From contig JAGRNR010000003.1 in NCBI GenBank assembly GCA_020440645.1, positions 62,001 to 126,000 on the forward strand: 64,000 nt of DNA. Direction: 5' to 3'. The notes below the pieces were generated by a model. The model was not told where the DNA came from, did no database searches, and worked only from the letters and a program-made list of their open reading frames with translations. Numbering within the stretch: the stretch's first letter is position 1; every line of letters begins with the position of its first letter. Below, piece by piece: positions 15,572 to 26,480 of the stretch. This DNA comes from JAHEFU01 sp020440645 (GTDB lineage Bacteria > 4484-113 > JAFGCY01). Both the position numbers and the translations under genes were made by a program.

Positions 15572-17185
15572 CTACTCTTCTTCAGGCTTTGGGGGAAGTT
15601 CCTCTTCCAGCTTTATTGCCAGATCCGCGTCAAGCAGAGCAGGATCCACACCGAGGCCGGCTGATTTCTCAGGTTTCACTGCGTGAACGCTCTCCCTGCC
15701 TCCGTCATCACCGGCGGTGGTAGCCTGGGCCATGTAGAGGATCACGCCTGTCGCCACCGAGATGTTGAGTGACTCGACTCCTTCAGCCATCGGCAGCTTC
15801 ACCAGGTGGTCACAGCTTTCACGCACCAGCCGGCGGATGCCGCTGCCCTCGCTGCCCATCACAAGCGCGCGCCTGCGCGGGAATTCAAAGCGGGTCGCAT
15901 CCTCGCCGCCACCGCTGTCACAGCCGACCACCCAGTAGCCATGCTGCTTGAGGAAGGCCAGTGCCTGCGCGAAGTTCACATCCTCGATCACATTGACGAC
16001 CAGGCTCATGCCGGCGCTGGCCTTGTGTACCGCCGGGGTCAGTCCGCAGCCGCCGCTCTTCGGCAGTACCACCGCATCCACGCCGGTTGCAGCGGCAGTT
16101 CGCAGCACGGCACCGAGGTTGTGCGGGTCCTGGATCTTGTCCAGGAACAGGATCGTGCTTTCAGCCGTTTCATCAAGCTTGCTGACAATCTCCTCGATGT
16201 TCTGGAAGCTGCGTCCGCTGAGCAGGCCAGCCACGCCCTGGTGCATGTCGCGTGACAGCGCATCGCCCCAGCCCTGGCCTTCCAGCGACTGGTGCTCAAT
16301 GCCAGCGGCATCTGCGATCTCGAGGATGTCCAGCAGGCGTGGGTTACTTGCATCATTGTCTATGAACAGCTTGCGCAGGCGGCCCTGCTGCAGTGCCACG
16401 CTGACCGGGTTGATACCGTAGATCAGCGCCTCGGGCAGCTGGTTCTTCGGCGCGCTGCGGCGGATGTAGCCACCCTGGCGGTTGTCATCACGGAAGCCCC
16501 TGTCCTGACGGCCCTGTGAATATTCACGCCTCGGCGGCCCGGAGCGGTCGCTGCGCTGCGGCCGGTCACCACGCTCAAAGCGGCGCGGGCGGTCTCCTTC
16601 ATCCCTGCGGTAGGGAGGACGTCCGCCTTCCTCACGCCGGTAAGGCGGGCGATCAGCGCGGTCCTGCCGCTCAGGGCGGTCACCGCGCTCGGAATAGCCG
16701 GGGCGGTCTCCATCCGGTCGACGATATGCTGGACGTTCGCCACGATCCGGCCTGTCTCCGCGCTCAAAGCGCTGCGGACGGTCTCCACCTTCACGCCTGT
16801 ACGGCGGACGCTCGCCCTGGGGACGGTCTCCGCGTTCAAAGCGTTGCGGACGATCCCCGCCTTCGCGCCTGTACGGGGGGCGATCGCCTCCGTCACGGTT
16901 GTATGGCGGACGGCCACCCTCTTCCCTCCGGTAGGGCGGACGACCACCTTCATCCCTCCGATACGGCGGGCGGTCGCCACGCTCGGGACGCGGTCCCCTG
17001 CCCTCGTTGTCTCGGTTGAAGCTGCGGCGCGGACGGTCATCGCCACCACGTGGTCGGTCGCCTCCGCGCTCATCATCACGGTCAAAGCGACGCGGCCGGC
17101 CTTCTCCACGATCAGACGGCCTGCCGCCGGGGCGGGGCTTGCCGCCCGAGCGCGGTCCACCGGGTTTGCCTGGTTTGTATGGCAT
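15572..17185 (-). CDS. SpoU/TrmH-family rRNA 2'-O-methyltransferase (RlmB-like) with long Arg/Gly-rich head
   Basis: This 537-residue protein has its enzyme in the C-terminal ~270 residues: a substrate-binding region (EALIYGINPVSVAL) then the knotted SpoU domain with all three motifs, DPHNLGAVLRTAAATG, LVMGSEGSGI and LPMAEGVESLNISVATG. The family transfers methyl from SAM to a ribose in 23S rRNA (G2251 for RlmB). Its first ~235 residues are a low-complexity head of repeated RPPYRR(E/D)-GGDRP and RPQRFERGDRP units, rich in R, G, D and P, very likely disordered and RNA-binding. A typical RlmB is about 245 residues, so the head doubles the protein. It lies 89 bases downstream of lon on the same strand. 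Confidence 0.88.
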   Translation of the reverse strand: MPYKPGKPGGPRSGGKPRPGGRPSDRGEGRPRRFDRDDERGGDRPRGGDDRPRRSFNRDNEGRGPRPERGDRPPYRRDEGGRPPYRREEGGRPPYNRDGGDRPPYRREGGDRPQRFERGDRPQGERPPYRREGGDRPQRFERGDRPDRGERPAYRRPDGDRPGYSERGDRPERQDRADRPPYRREEGGRPPYRRDEGDRPRRFERGDRPQRSDRSGPPRREYSQGRQDRGFRDDNRQGGYIRRSAPKNQLPEALIYGINPVSVALQQGRLRKLFIDNDASNPRLLDILEIADAAGIEHQSLEGQGWGDALSRDMHQGVAGLLSGRSFQNIEEIVSKLDETAESTILFLDKIQDPHNLGAVLRTAAATGVDAVVLPKSGGCGLTPAVHKASAGMSLVVNVIEDVNFAQALAFLKQHGYWVVGCDSGGGEDATRFEFPRRRALVMGSEGSGIRRLVRESCDHLVKLPMAEGVESLNISVATGVILYMAQATTAGDDGGRESVHAVKPEKSAGLGVDPALLDADLAIKLEEELPPKPEEE

Positions 17186-17274
17186 TGCTGTTCCTTGTTG
17201 AAGGCGGACGCCCGGACAGGGCCGGCAGCCCGCAGACTGATGTCAATAATCGGATTTGTACGCCCTGGCGCTAA

Positions 17275-19770
<2,496 letters not shown>

Positions 19771-19970
19771 TAATGCCCCTTATTACCATTGGAGAAACAA
19801 TGTTAGCATCGGTACTGACTACAGGTGCCAAACCGGCTTGTGCTGTACGTACCCGTAATTCTTGTTACTATCGTTCCACGGATTTTCTTTCCCGGCAGTC
19901 CAATAACCGCGATTTATGTCCGCTTTGACCAAACTCGCCTTCCGCCCCGTGACTGCATTACACTCAGACC

Positions 19971-20336
19971 GTGATTACAGGAATCGGTCTGGACAGCATT
20001 GAGATTTCGCGCATCGCAGAGAAGTGTGAATACCCCGGCTCGAAGTTCGCCGAAAAGATGTTCACCGAGCATGAGCGCCGCCGCAGCGCACGCAACAAAC
20101 GCAATCCATACGAGCACCTGGCCGGCTGCTTTGCCGCCCGTGAGGCCTTCTTCAAGGCCACGCAGATCTGGGTGCGCAGGTCGGATGTCAGTGTGGCGCA
20201 GCGGCCAAGCGGGGAACCCTACTACGTGATGTCAGAGCATGTGGAGCGGGAGCTCGGCGACCGGCGAGTCAGCCTGTCCATCACCCACGACCGCACACTG
20301 GCACATGCGATCTGCATCTGCGAACGACCCGACTGA
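19971..20336 (+). CDS. acpS: Holo-[acyl-carrier-protein] synthase
   Basis: This 121-residue enzyme transfers 4'-phosphopantetheine from CoA to acyl carrier protein, activating fatty acid synthesis. Family motifs are present: GIGLDSIEISRI with the metal-binding Asp, FTEHER, and AGCFAAREAFFKA. The family norm is KEA, so Arg replaces the usual Lys there. The start is GTG 19971, with a TACACT box (19959-19964) exactly 6 bases before it, suggesting a leaderless mRNA; no ribosome site is visible. It converges with the oxidoreductase gene, 2 bases apart. The 200 bases back to lon hold only the two promoters. Confidence 0.93.
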   Translation: MITGIGLDSIEISRIAEKCEYPGSKFAEKMFTEHERRRSARNKRNPYEHLAGCFAAREAFFKATQIWVRRSDVSVAQRPSGEPYYVMSEHVERELGDRRVSLSITHDRTLAHAICICERPD

Positions 20337-20338
20337 GC

Positions 20339-21325
20339 CTACTTCAGCTCGCTGTTGATCCGCAGCAGCAGCTTGCCCTGGCTCTGGCGGCCCTCAAGCT
20401 GGCGATGCGCCTCCTGCACGTCCGCAAGGTCGTACTCCTGGCCGATGTGCAGGTTCAGCCTGCCGTCGAGGATCCACTGGGTGGTCTCACGCACGGCCCG
20501 GTTGAATTCGGTACGGTGCGGTACGAGGTGGTACAGGCCGTTCATCGTGATGCCGCAGCTTCTTCCCCAAAGCAGCTTCTCGTCATATTTCGGCTCACCG
20601 CTGGCGTAGCCAAACACCACGATCAGGCCGAAGTTGGCAATCGAGCGCAGGTTGCCGATCACGTTCACCTTGCCGACGGAGTCGCAGATGATGTTGACAC
20701 CCTCGGGCACGATCTTCCTGACCTCACGGCCGAAGTCCTGCTGGGTGTAGTTGATCACATGCTGGCAACCCATTTCGCGGGCCAGTGCCGCCTTGTCCTC
20801 ACTGCTGGTGGTGCCGATAACCTGGCAACCGGCGATGCGCGCCATCTGCACCAGAGCCAGTCCGACTCCCCCGGCACAGGCGTGCACCAGCACCCAGTCC
20901 CCCTCGCGGATGCGGGCCGAGGCAAACAGGATGCCCCAGGCCGTCAGCACCTGCAGCGGATAGGCTGCTGCGGTGCGCAGTTCCATCTCCGCCGGAATCG
21001 GGACGACATGCGTTTCGTCAACGCAGACATACTCGGCATAGCAGCCGCGGTCCCCGGAGAGCACCGCCACGCGGTCACCCGGCTTGAAGTCCTTCACGTT
21101 GGCACCGACCTGCTCGACGATGCCGCTGGCCTCACTGCCGAGGATCAGGGGGTACTTCGGGTTGCGCAGGTAGTCGCCCCTGCGGATCAGCACCTCCATG
21201 AAGTTCAGGCCCGCGTAGGCGATCCTGACCAGTACGTCGTTCTCACCGACCGTGGGCATGTCCACGTTCTGCGTCAGCCTCAGCTGTTCCAGCTCTCCCG
21301 GTGTTTCGACGACTACAGCGCGCAT
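20339..21325 (-). CDS. Quinone oxidoreductase-like zinc-independent MDR dehydrogenase
   Basis: This 328-residue medium-chain dehydrogenase/reductase belongs to the quinone oxidoreductase class: a GroES-like N-terminal domain (NFMEVLIRRGDY, LGSEASGIVEQVG), then an NAD(P)H-binding Rossmann domain with HACAGGVGLALVQMA. The Cys pattern of the structural zinc site is absent, as in NADPH:quinone reductases. It probably reduces quinones or enones with NADPH in the cytosol. ATG 21325 is chosen because GGAGGGAGC lies right before it; the 13-residue upstream extension has no such site. It is divergent from the gene at 21489. Confidence 0.88.
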   Translation of the reverse strand: MRAVVVETPGELEQLRLTQNVDMPTVGENDVLVRIAYAGLNFMEVLIRRGDYLRNPKYPLILGSEASGIVEQVGANVKDFKPGDRVAVLSGDRGCYAEYVCVDETHVVPIPAEMELRTAAAYPLQVLTAWGILFASARIREGDWVLVHACAGGVGLALVQMARIAGCQVIGTTSSEDKAALAREMGCQHVINYTQQDFGREVRKIVPEGVNIICDSVGKVNVIGNLRSIANFGLIVVFGYASGEPKYDEKLLWGRSCGITMNGLYHLVPHRTEFNRAVRETTQWILDGRLNLHIGQEYDLADVQEAHRQLEGRQSQGKLLLRINSELK

Positions 21326-21488
21326 GCTCCCTCCACCATAAACAGGAGTACTAATATAAAACATGATTCAAGCCTGAATGAACTCATGCTGATATGCGCA
21401 GCTTCAATACCTGCAGTCGAGAAGCCTGCAGCCTACTCTGTTAATCTGTGCGCAAAGTGCTATTGCAGAGGAATTTGGTAATTTTGCG

Positions 21489-21827
21489 ATGACAGACAAC
21501 CCCAGACCTGCTGATGGGCAGATTGAGCAACTGCTGGCTGAGCTGCGCCGCGACATGCGCAGTACCCGAGACCTGGCACATCGCGCTACAGTGATGGCGG
21601 GCATGGGCCTGATCGTCGGCCTGCTGGTGCTCACCGTCGCACTGATCGGTATGGACGGGATGCGTGAGAACATGAAGATAGTCGCCGGTGCCAGTGGCCG
21701 CGACCTGCAGGATGCCGGTGAGGCCGCACTTGATGAAGGCCGCATCGGATTGCAGGAGGCTACACGGGTCGCGGAGAACCTGCCCGATGTCGATCTGGGG
21801 GATTTCAAGACTTCCGGCGGTGAATAG
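21489..21827 (+). CDS. Small membrane protein of unknown function
   Basis: This 112-residue protein has a charged N-terminal amphipathic helix (residues 10-33, Glu/Arg-rich), one transmembrane helix (about 35-57: MAGMGLIVGLLVLTVALIG) and a soluble acidic C-terminus that is probably helical. The design resembles DUF948-like or apolipoprotein-like envelope proteins, but no family is clear. It is followed by a GGGAGG/CCTCCC hairpin (21856-21872). No good ribosome site is seen; a TAATTT box ends 4 bases before the ATG. Confidence 0.65.
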   Translation: MTDNPRPADGQIEQLLAELRRDMRSTRDLAHRATVMAGMGLIVGLLVLTVALIGMDGMRENMKIVAGASGRDLQDAGEAALDEGRIGLQEATRVAENLPDVDLGDFKTSGGE

Positions 21828-21855
21828 GTCCAGGCGGAATCCAGAAAAGAACAAA

Positions 21856-21872
21856 GGGAGGCAGGGCCTCCC
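21856..21872 (+). terminator. Hairpin after the small membrane protein gene
   Basis: GGGAGG (21856-21861) pairs with CCTCCC (21867-21872) with a 5-base loop. It has only a short T run after it, so termination may be weak. Confidence 0.45.
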
Positions 21873-22072
21873 TTCGCGTCCGGAATATTGGAGAAAAACT
21901 TTGGCTCCAGGGTAGGCAGCTGCGGACAAACCAGCCCTAGATCCGATGTAATAATACCCCAGCCGCCTATAGTTTGCAAGTCCTGCCACAATCTCTTGCA
22001 AATAAATGTGCGTCACCAGTCCGGCTGCTGCCGCAACGTACGATCAGCGCAGTCCTGTTCTAGAATCTCCCC

Positions 22073-22717
22073 GTGCCAGGATTCCTTAAAACGTGGCGGC
22101 TGGCTGGCCGCACCACCCTGCTGACTGCGCTTGCGCTGCTTTGCTGCACCTGTTCCGGAGGCGGTACAACCGACATCAGCCGGGACTATCCTCCCGGAAC
22201 CCCACGACAGCCTGACCGTCTCTCATTGACCAATCCAGACGAGACAGACCAACTGCTCTGGTGGCATGACAACATCCTCAGCCTGGTGCCCGAGGCAGTC
22301 TATCCGGACACGAAGACCGCCCAGCAGGCGGGACGTTTCATCGAGGAAACGAACCGCAAGCGCGCGGAAGCCGGACTGCCTGCACTGCAGACCCTGCCAT
22401 CTCTGAACCGTGTGGCCCAGGCACATGCAATGGACCAGGCGATCCGTGACTACTGGAACCACCGCACTCCTGAGGACCTCGGCAGCCGTGAGCGGATTGC
22501 CGCTGCTGGTGCCGGCACCGTGCTTGTCGGCGGAGAGAATTCCTCAGTCGCCCGTCCCGGTGCCAGCACGGTGGACCTTGTGGTGGAGAATTTCTCGATC
22601 CATCCGGGCCATCGCGAACTGCTGTACAACACCGCGGTGGAATACATCGGGGTCGGGATCTACAACTACAGCCCTGATGAGCACGTGCACTACGTGCAGC
22701 TGCTTGTCAGTTTTTGA
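22073..22717 (+). CDS. CAP/SCP-domain (PR-1-like) lipoprotein
   Basis: This 214-residue exported protein has a hydrophobic N-terminus with a lipobox-like LLCCTCS and a CAP domain at about residues 85-210. It shows the family blocks: NRKRAEAGLPALQTLPSL, LNRVAQAHAMDQA, a WNHRTPEDLGSRERIAAAG segment with the expected His, GGENS with the Glu, and HPGHRELLYN. Bacterial CAP proteins are secreted proteins of varied and mostly unknown role. GTG 22073 is used because a TAGAAT box (22061-22066) lies exactly 6 bases upstream and no ribosome site is present. Its last 11 bases overlap the end of the convergent phosphatase gene. Confidence 0.85.
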   Translation: MPGFLKTWRLAGRTTLLTALALLCCTCSGGGTTDISRDYPPGTPRQPDRLSLTNPDETDQLLWWHDNILSLVPEAVYPDTKTAQQAGRFIEETNRKRAEAGLPALQTLPSLNRVAQAHAMDQAIRDYWNHRTPEDLGSRERIAAAGAGTVLVGGENSSVARPGASTVDLVVENFSIHPGHRELLYNTAVEYIGVGIYNYSPDEHVHYVQLLVSF

Positions 22718-23912
22718 GGGCAGCCACTTCCTGGAATGACATTGCGAGCACAGTGATGTCATCCTCAGCCTCGCCGGTGTAGCGCCAGTTGGCCACCGCA
22801 TCGAGGATCGACTGGCTCAGGCCCTCCAGCGGCCTGTGGGCCCTCGCCTGGATGTCCGCGAACAGGAAGTCCAGCGAATAAAAGCGGCCCGTCGGATTGC
22901 GGGTTTCGATCACTCCGTCCGTATAGGCGATCAGCCTTTCACCGGCGCCGAGCTCAACTCTCTGCACATCCGCTGCGGTCGGTGGATCGTCAAAGATGCC
23001 AAGTGGCTGGTAGCTGGACTCAAACTGCAGCATGCTGCCATCCCGGCACATCTTCAGGACAGGCGGATGCCCGGCAATGATCATGTCCACGGACATCCGC
23101 GGTACATCGAACAGGAAGTAGGCCATCGTGGCAAAGGTAGTATCGGGGAATTCCTCGCAGGCAAACTGGTTCGCTGCTGCCATCACCTTCAACGGATCCG
23201 TGTCCGAATGCAGCACCGTCTGCAGGAAGGTATGCATGCTGACTGCTGCAATGCTGGCCGCCACTCCATGGCCTGACACATCCGCCAGGAACAGGGCCAC
23301 GTGGTCCTGGTCCGGAATGTACATGCCCAGCACGTCGCCACCGAGGTCATCGCAGGAAACGTAGCGGTAGTCCAGCTGCAGCCCGGTGCGCAGTCCCAGT
23401 TCAGTGATCTGCTCGGCGGAGGGGATCATCTTGCGCTGCATCTGCCCTGCCGCATGCAGGGCCTCACGGATCTTGTTGTAGGCACTGCCGAGCTCGTCAT
23501 TGAGCTTCTTCATCTGCTCCTCGAGCGCGATGCGGCGCAGTCCGGAACGGACGCGGGCCAGCAGCTCGGGTGGATCGTAGGGCTTGCGCACGTAGTCATC
23601 AGCGCCGGTGGACATGCCTTCCAGCATGTCGGCCTGCTCCGTGCGGCTTGTCAGCAGCAGGAAGTAGGTGAACTGGCTGGCATCGCTGCGCACCCGCTGG
23701 CACAGCTCCGGGCCGGTCATACCCGGCATTTCCCAGTCGGAGATGATGATGTCAACCGGGGCCTCATTGTAGAGTTGCCAGGCCTGCTCGCCATCCTCCG
23801 CCAGTACCAGCTCAGCATCCAGCTGGCGTGAGAAGAAATGCTCCAGCTTAAGGCGCGACAGTTTGTCGTCCTCGGCAATCAGGATCCTTGGTCTGCTCTC
23901 TGCCTCTGGCAC
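22707..23912 (-). CDS. Response regulator fused to PP2C-type (SpoIIE/RsbU-like) phosphatase
   Basis: This 401-residue two-domain signalling protein has an N-terminal receiver domain (residues 8-125; acidic pair EDD, phospho-acceptor Asp in ISDWEMPG, Ser/Thr in LLTSR, Lys in VRKPYD). A coiled-coil linker follows (QMKKLNDELGSAYNKIREAL), then a PP2C SpoIIE domain (about 180-395; metal-binding Asp in LGGDVLGMY and FLADVSGHGVAAS, then IAYTDGVIE and EAEDDITVL). Such proteins usually dephosphorylate an anti-sigma-factor antagonist to switch a stress response. No RsbW/RsbV partner is nearby. The start is GTG 23912, and it overlaps the convergent CAP gene by 11 bases. Confidence 0.93.
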   Translation of the reverse strand: MPEAESRPRILIAEDDKLSRLKLEHFFSRQLDAELVLAEDGEQAWQLYNEAPVDIIISDWEMPGMTGPELCQRVRSDASQFTYFLLLTSRTEQADMLEGMSTGADDYVRKPYDPPELLARVRSGLRRIALEEQMKKLNDELGSAYNKIREALHAAGQMQRKMIPSAEQITELGLRTGLQLDYRYVSCDDLGGDVLGMYIPDQDHVALFLADVSGHGVAASIAAVSMHTFLQTVLHSDTDPLKVMAAANQFACEEFPDTTFATMAYFLFDVPRMSVDMIIAGHPPVLKMCRDGSMLQFESSYQPLGIFDDPPTAADVQRVELGAGERLIAYTDGVIETRNPTGRFYSLDFLFADIQARAHRPLEGLSQSILDAVANWRYTGEAEDDITVLAMSFQEVAALKN

Positions 23913-24068
23913 CGGCTCACCCGAACTAAGTAAGTAGCCGCAACGCGGCTCTGGAAAAGTCTAACGCTGGCGTCACAGACCTGATTTCAGTTTTCAGTTC
24001 ATTTCGGTTAAATCCCGGTCTCGCAGCTGCGGCGGCCTTGGGGCTAAAATGGACTGGCGGAGCAATTT

Positions 24069-25535
24069 ATGATGGAAATCGGCAGACTGATTGAGCGTAC
24101 CGAAGAGTGTCACCGGCGCATTGCGCTCGAATACTACAATCATTTCAGCGGGCAGCAGGACCAGCTCAATGTAGTGAGCATCCTCGGGGAATACCCGGAA
24201 CTTTACGCCCGTGAGACACTCGACGGCATCCTTTCCGCTGCACCCGGTGAGTCTGCTGACGAAAGACTGCTGCGCTTCCTGCGCGCGGATTTCAGTGGCA
24301 ACTACGTGCAGGACCAGATCAAGGGCATGGCGGAGGAGCTGGCCAACGCCGAAGGCGCAGCCACCGTCACGCTCGGAGAGCAGAGCTGGCCCTACCGTGC
24401 GATGCCCGTGATCATTGCCAACGAAGCTGATTACGACCGTCGCGGCGAGCTTGAAGCGGCCTACCTGGCGGAGATGGACCGGCTCAATCCGCTGCGCCGC
24501 CGGATCTTCGGCAAGCTGGCACAGACCATGGGCGAACTCGGCTATCCAAGCCAGATTGAATACTGCGAGAAGCTGCAGGGCATGCGCATCCGCCCGCTTG
24601 CAGAGCAGATGCAGCGCTTCCTGGACGAGACTGACGAGCTGTTCTCCAGCCGTCTGCACCACTACGCCTCAATCGCTGGCCTGTCGGGGCGAGAGCTGCG
24701 CAGCTGCGACCTCGGCTTCATCCTGCGCGCCCGCCAGTATGACGGCATGTTCGCCAGCGATGACATGGTGCCCTCACTGGCCCGCACGCTGCGCGGGATG
24801 GGCATCGACCTAGACAACCAGAAGAACGTGCACATCGACCTGGAGGACCGGCCGCGTAAGTCTCCGCGGGCCTTCTGCGTCAGCATCCGCGCCCCGCAGG
24901 ACGTGCGCATCGTGCTCAAGCCGCATGGCGGGCAGGATGACTTCAGCACCCTGTTCCATGAAGCCGGTCACATGCAGTTCAGCGCGCACATGAACCCCGA
25001 CCTGTCAGTGCTGTACCGCCACAGTGGTGACACCAGCGTGCATGAAAGCTATGCCTTCCTGCTGCAGCACCTGGTCAGCAACCCGGTCTGGTGGAAGGAG
25101 ATCATGCGTGAGGACCCGGGTGACTACCCGGCCTTCGCCCGCTTCCACCGCCTGTACTTCCTGCGCCGCTACGGTGCCAAGCTCTTGTACGAGATTGAGT
25201 TCCACGAGCGTGGCGGCGGTGAGGAACTGGCAGAGCGCTACTCTGAACAGCTGACCCGCGCCAATGTTGTCCGCTATCCTCGCGAACGCTACCTGGCGGA
25301 CTTCGACCGCAATTTCTACGTGCTGCAGTACCTGCAGGCCTGGATCTGGGAAGTGCAGCTGCGTCGCCACCTGGAAAGCAACTTCGGCGAAAGCTGGTTC
25401 AGCAGCCGCCGTGCCGGGGACTTCCTGCGGGAGCTCTGGAATGACGGGCAGAAGTACGATGTCTGGGAAATCGCCCAGCGGCTGGGATACGAGGGACTGG
25501 ACATCAGCCTCGTACAGCAGGAAATCACCGCCTGA
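24069..25535 (+). CDS. M3-like zinc metallopeptidase
   Basis: This 488-residue cytosolic protein has the gluzincin signature LFHEAGHMQFSAHM, followed about 25 residues later by the third zinc ligand in GDTSVHESYAF, the spacing expected for the M3 oligopeptidase clan. It is shorter than thimet/PepF enzymes (about 600-680), mainly at the N-terminus, which is a Glu/Arg-rich helical region. It probably cleaves short peptides. GGCGGAG lies about 8 bases before the ATG, and a TAAAAT box near 24043 may be its -10. Assignment to M3 rather than another gluzincin family is by motif only. Confidence 0.75.
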   Translation: MMEIGRLIERTEECHRRIALEYYNHFSGQQDQLNVVSILGEYPELYARETLDGILSAAPGESADERLLRFLRADFSGNYVQDQIKGMAEELANAEGAATVTLGEQSWPYRAMPVIIANEADYDRRGELEAAYLAEMDRLNPLRRRIFGKLAQTMGELGYPSQIEYCEKLQGMRIRPLAEQMQRFLDETDELFSSRLHHYASIAGLSGRELRSCDLGFILRARQYDGMFASDDMVPSLARTLRGMGIDLDNQKNVHIDLEDRPRKSPRAFCVSIRAPQDVRIVLKPHGGQDDFSTLFHEAGHMQFSAHMNPDLSVLYRHSGDTSVHESYAFLLQHLVSNPVWWKEIMREDPGDYPAFARFHRLYFLRRYGAKLLYEIEFHERGGGEELAERYSEQLTRANVVRYPRERYLADFDRNFYVLQYLQAWIWEVQLRRHLESNFGESWFSSRRAGDFLRELWNDGQKYDVWEIAQRLGYEGLDISLVQQEITA

Positions 25536-25573
25536 TCCTGCAAGCCCGGGCCGCGGCGGGTAACCTATTGCCG

Positions 25574-26071
25574 ATGGACCAGACCGGAATGCAGCTTCCC
25601 GCAACGGGCAACGCCTCAGCTGGCAACGCCCTGCCGGACTTCATAGTATTCATCGATGCCGAATGCACCTTCTGCAGCAACACTGCGGCCTGGATGCTGC
25701 GCAATGACCCGGCCGGCCGGATGCACATCGCCGCACTGCAGGGCGAGACCGCCCGCCAGGTGCTGCCAACTCTCGGAGTTGACGACGAATACCTGGCCAG
25801 GGCCCGTGTTGACAACGCCTCAATCGACGGCATCCTCTGCACCACCCATCCAGGCAGGCCGGACGCCCGCCTGTACGGGCGCAGCCGGGCCAGCCGCATG
25901 ATCGCGAAGCAGATGGGCTTTCCCTGGAACTTCCTCGGCTGGATCTCCTGGTGGATCCCGGACTGGCTGCTGGACCCGCTGTACGGGGTCATCAAGCGCA
26001 ACCGCCACAAGCTGGCGAAACAGTCCTGTGCCCTGCCGCCGGAATCCCTGCGCGCCCGCTACCTTGATTAG
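25574..26071 (+). CDS. DCC-family (DUF393) thiol-disulfide oxidoreductase-like protein
   Basis: This 165-residue protein has the DCC signature near its start: IVFIDAECTFCSNTAAW, with the C-x2-C pair in a thioredoxin-like beta-alpha-beta setting. It continues with an R-x-HIAALQGE block and a hydrophobic, Trp-rich region (WNFLGWISWWIPDWLLDPLYGVI) near the C-terminus that probably touches the membrane. DCC proteins are thought to be redox-active but are little studied. ATG 25574 lies 7 bases after a TAACCT box, so it may be leaderless. The hairpin of paired GCCCGGGC units at 26078-26104 may end the transcript. Confidence 0.85.
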   Translation: MDQTGMQLPATGNASAGNALPDFIVFIDAECTFCSNTAAWMLRNDPAGRMHIAALQGETARQVLPTLGVDDEYLARARVDNASIDGILCTTHPGRPDARLYGRSRASRMIAKQMGFPWNFLGWISWWIPDWLLDPLYGVIKRNRHKLAKQSCALPPESLRARYLD

Positions 26072-26301
26072 CAAAGGGCCCGGGCCACCGTTGGCAGCCC
26101 GGGCTCAGGACCAGGAATAAAGAGTTGCGTTGGTATCTCGATCAGGTGGAAGGTAGCTCCTGGGCCATCCTTCCAACTAGGATATATATAACATATTTTG
26201 TCCCATATATCTCACCGAAATTCGTGGATTTGGGCACAATTTTTCCGATAACTGAAGTGTCAACCAGGATCCCATGAGACTGACTCTCACCTGGCAGACA
26301 A

Positions 26302-26331
26302 TTAATATCCTTGATATACATGGTGTACAAT
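26302..26331 (+). promoter_or_regulatory. Candidate promoter of the multiheme cytochrome gene
   Basis: TTAATA (26302-26307) and TACAAT (26326-26331) are spaced by 18 bases inside an AT-rich stretch that stands out from its GC-rich surroundings (26170-26335). Transcription would start near 26338, at the first leader hairpin. The rest of 26072-26300 holds no gene I can support; a 75-codon minus-strand frame there is rejected. Confidence 0.5.
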
Positions 26332-26337
26332 TCAGCT

Positions 26338-26470
26338 GTCCGGGAAACCGGGCACGGCTCAGTCGGCAAGGCGGGTAGCAGGGATGCAAAACCGGATCAC
26401 CCGGCATCATTCCCTGTTGACCTGGCAGTTTGCCAACTGGGAACGGGTTGTTCCGGGAGACCATCCCGGG
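26338..26470 (+). ncRNA. Structured 5' leader of the cytochrome gene, possible riboswitch
   Basis: The untranslated leader holds a row of hairpins: CCGG-GAAA-CCGG (26340-26351, a GNRA tetraloop); a bulged stem of CAGGGA/TCCCTG (about 26379-26415); CAGTT-TGCC-AACTG; GGAAC/GTTCC; and CCGGGA/TCCCGG ending just before the ribosome site. Between them are GGCAA (26365-26369) and GGGATGCAAAACC (26381-26393), which resemble the GGCAAACC and GGGACGCAAAGCC cores of GEMM (c-di-GMP/cGAMP) riboswitches in the right order and at roughly the right distance. The P2 helix between them is not convincing. GEMM elements are known before multiheme cytochrome genes, which fits the context. The riboswitch identity is tentative. 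Confidence 0.4.
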
Positions 26471-26480
26471 GGGAATCGTG

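Noticed and set aside
16570..17150. Repeated DNA pattern that could be taken for a CRISPR-like or satellite array
   Set aside because: The repeats are in frame and encode the Arg/Gly/Asp-rich head of the methyltransferase; spacing and sequence vary as for protein repeats.
26142..26369. 75-codon minus-strand frame opposite the cytochrome promoter region
   Set aside because: It covers the AT-rich promoter and first leader hairpin, has odd composition and no ribosome site; promoter function explains the region better.
26338..26470. Firm assignment of the leader as a c-di-GMP-I riboswitch
   Set aside because: Two core motifs match in part, but the helix between them and the P3 region do not fit the model by eye; kept as a tentative finding only.
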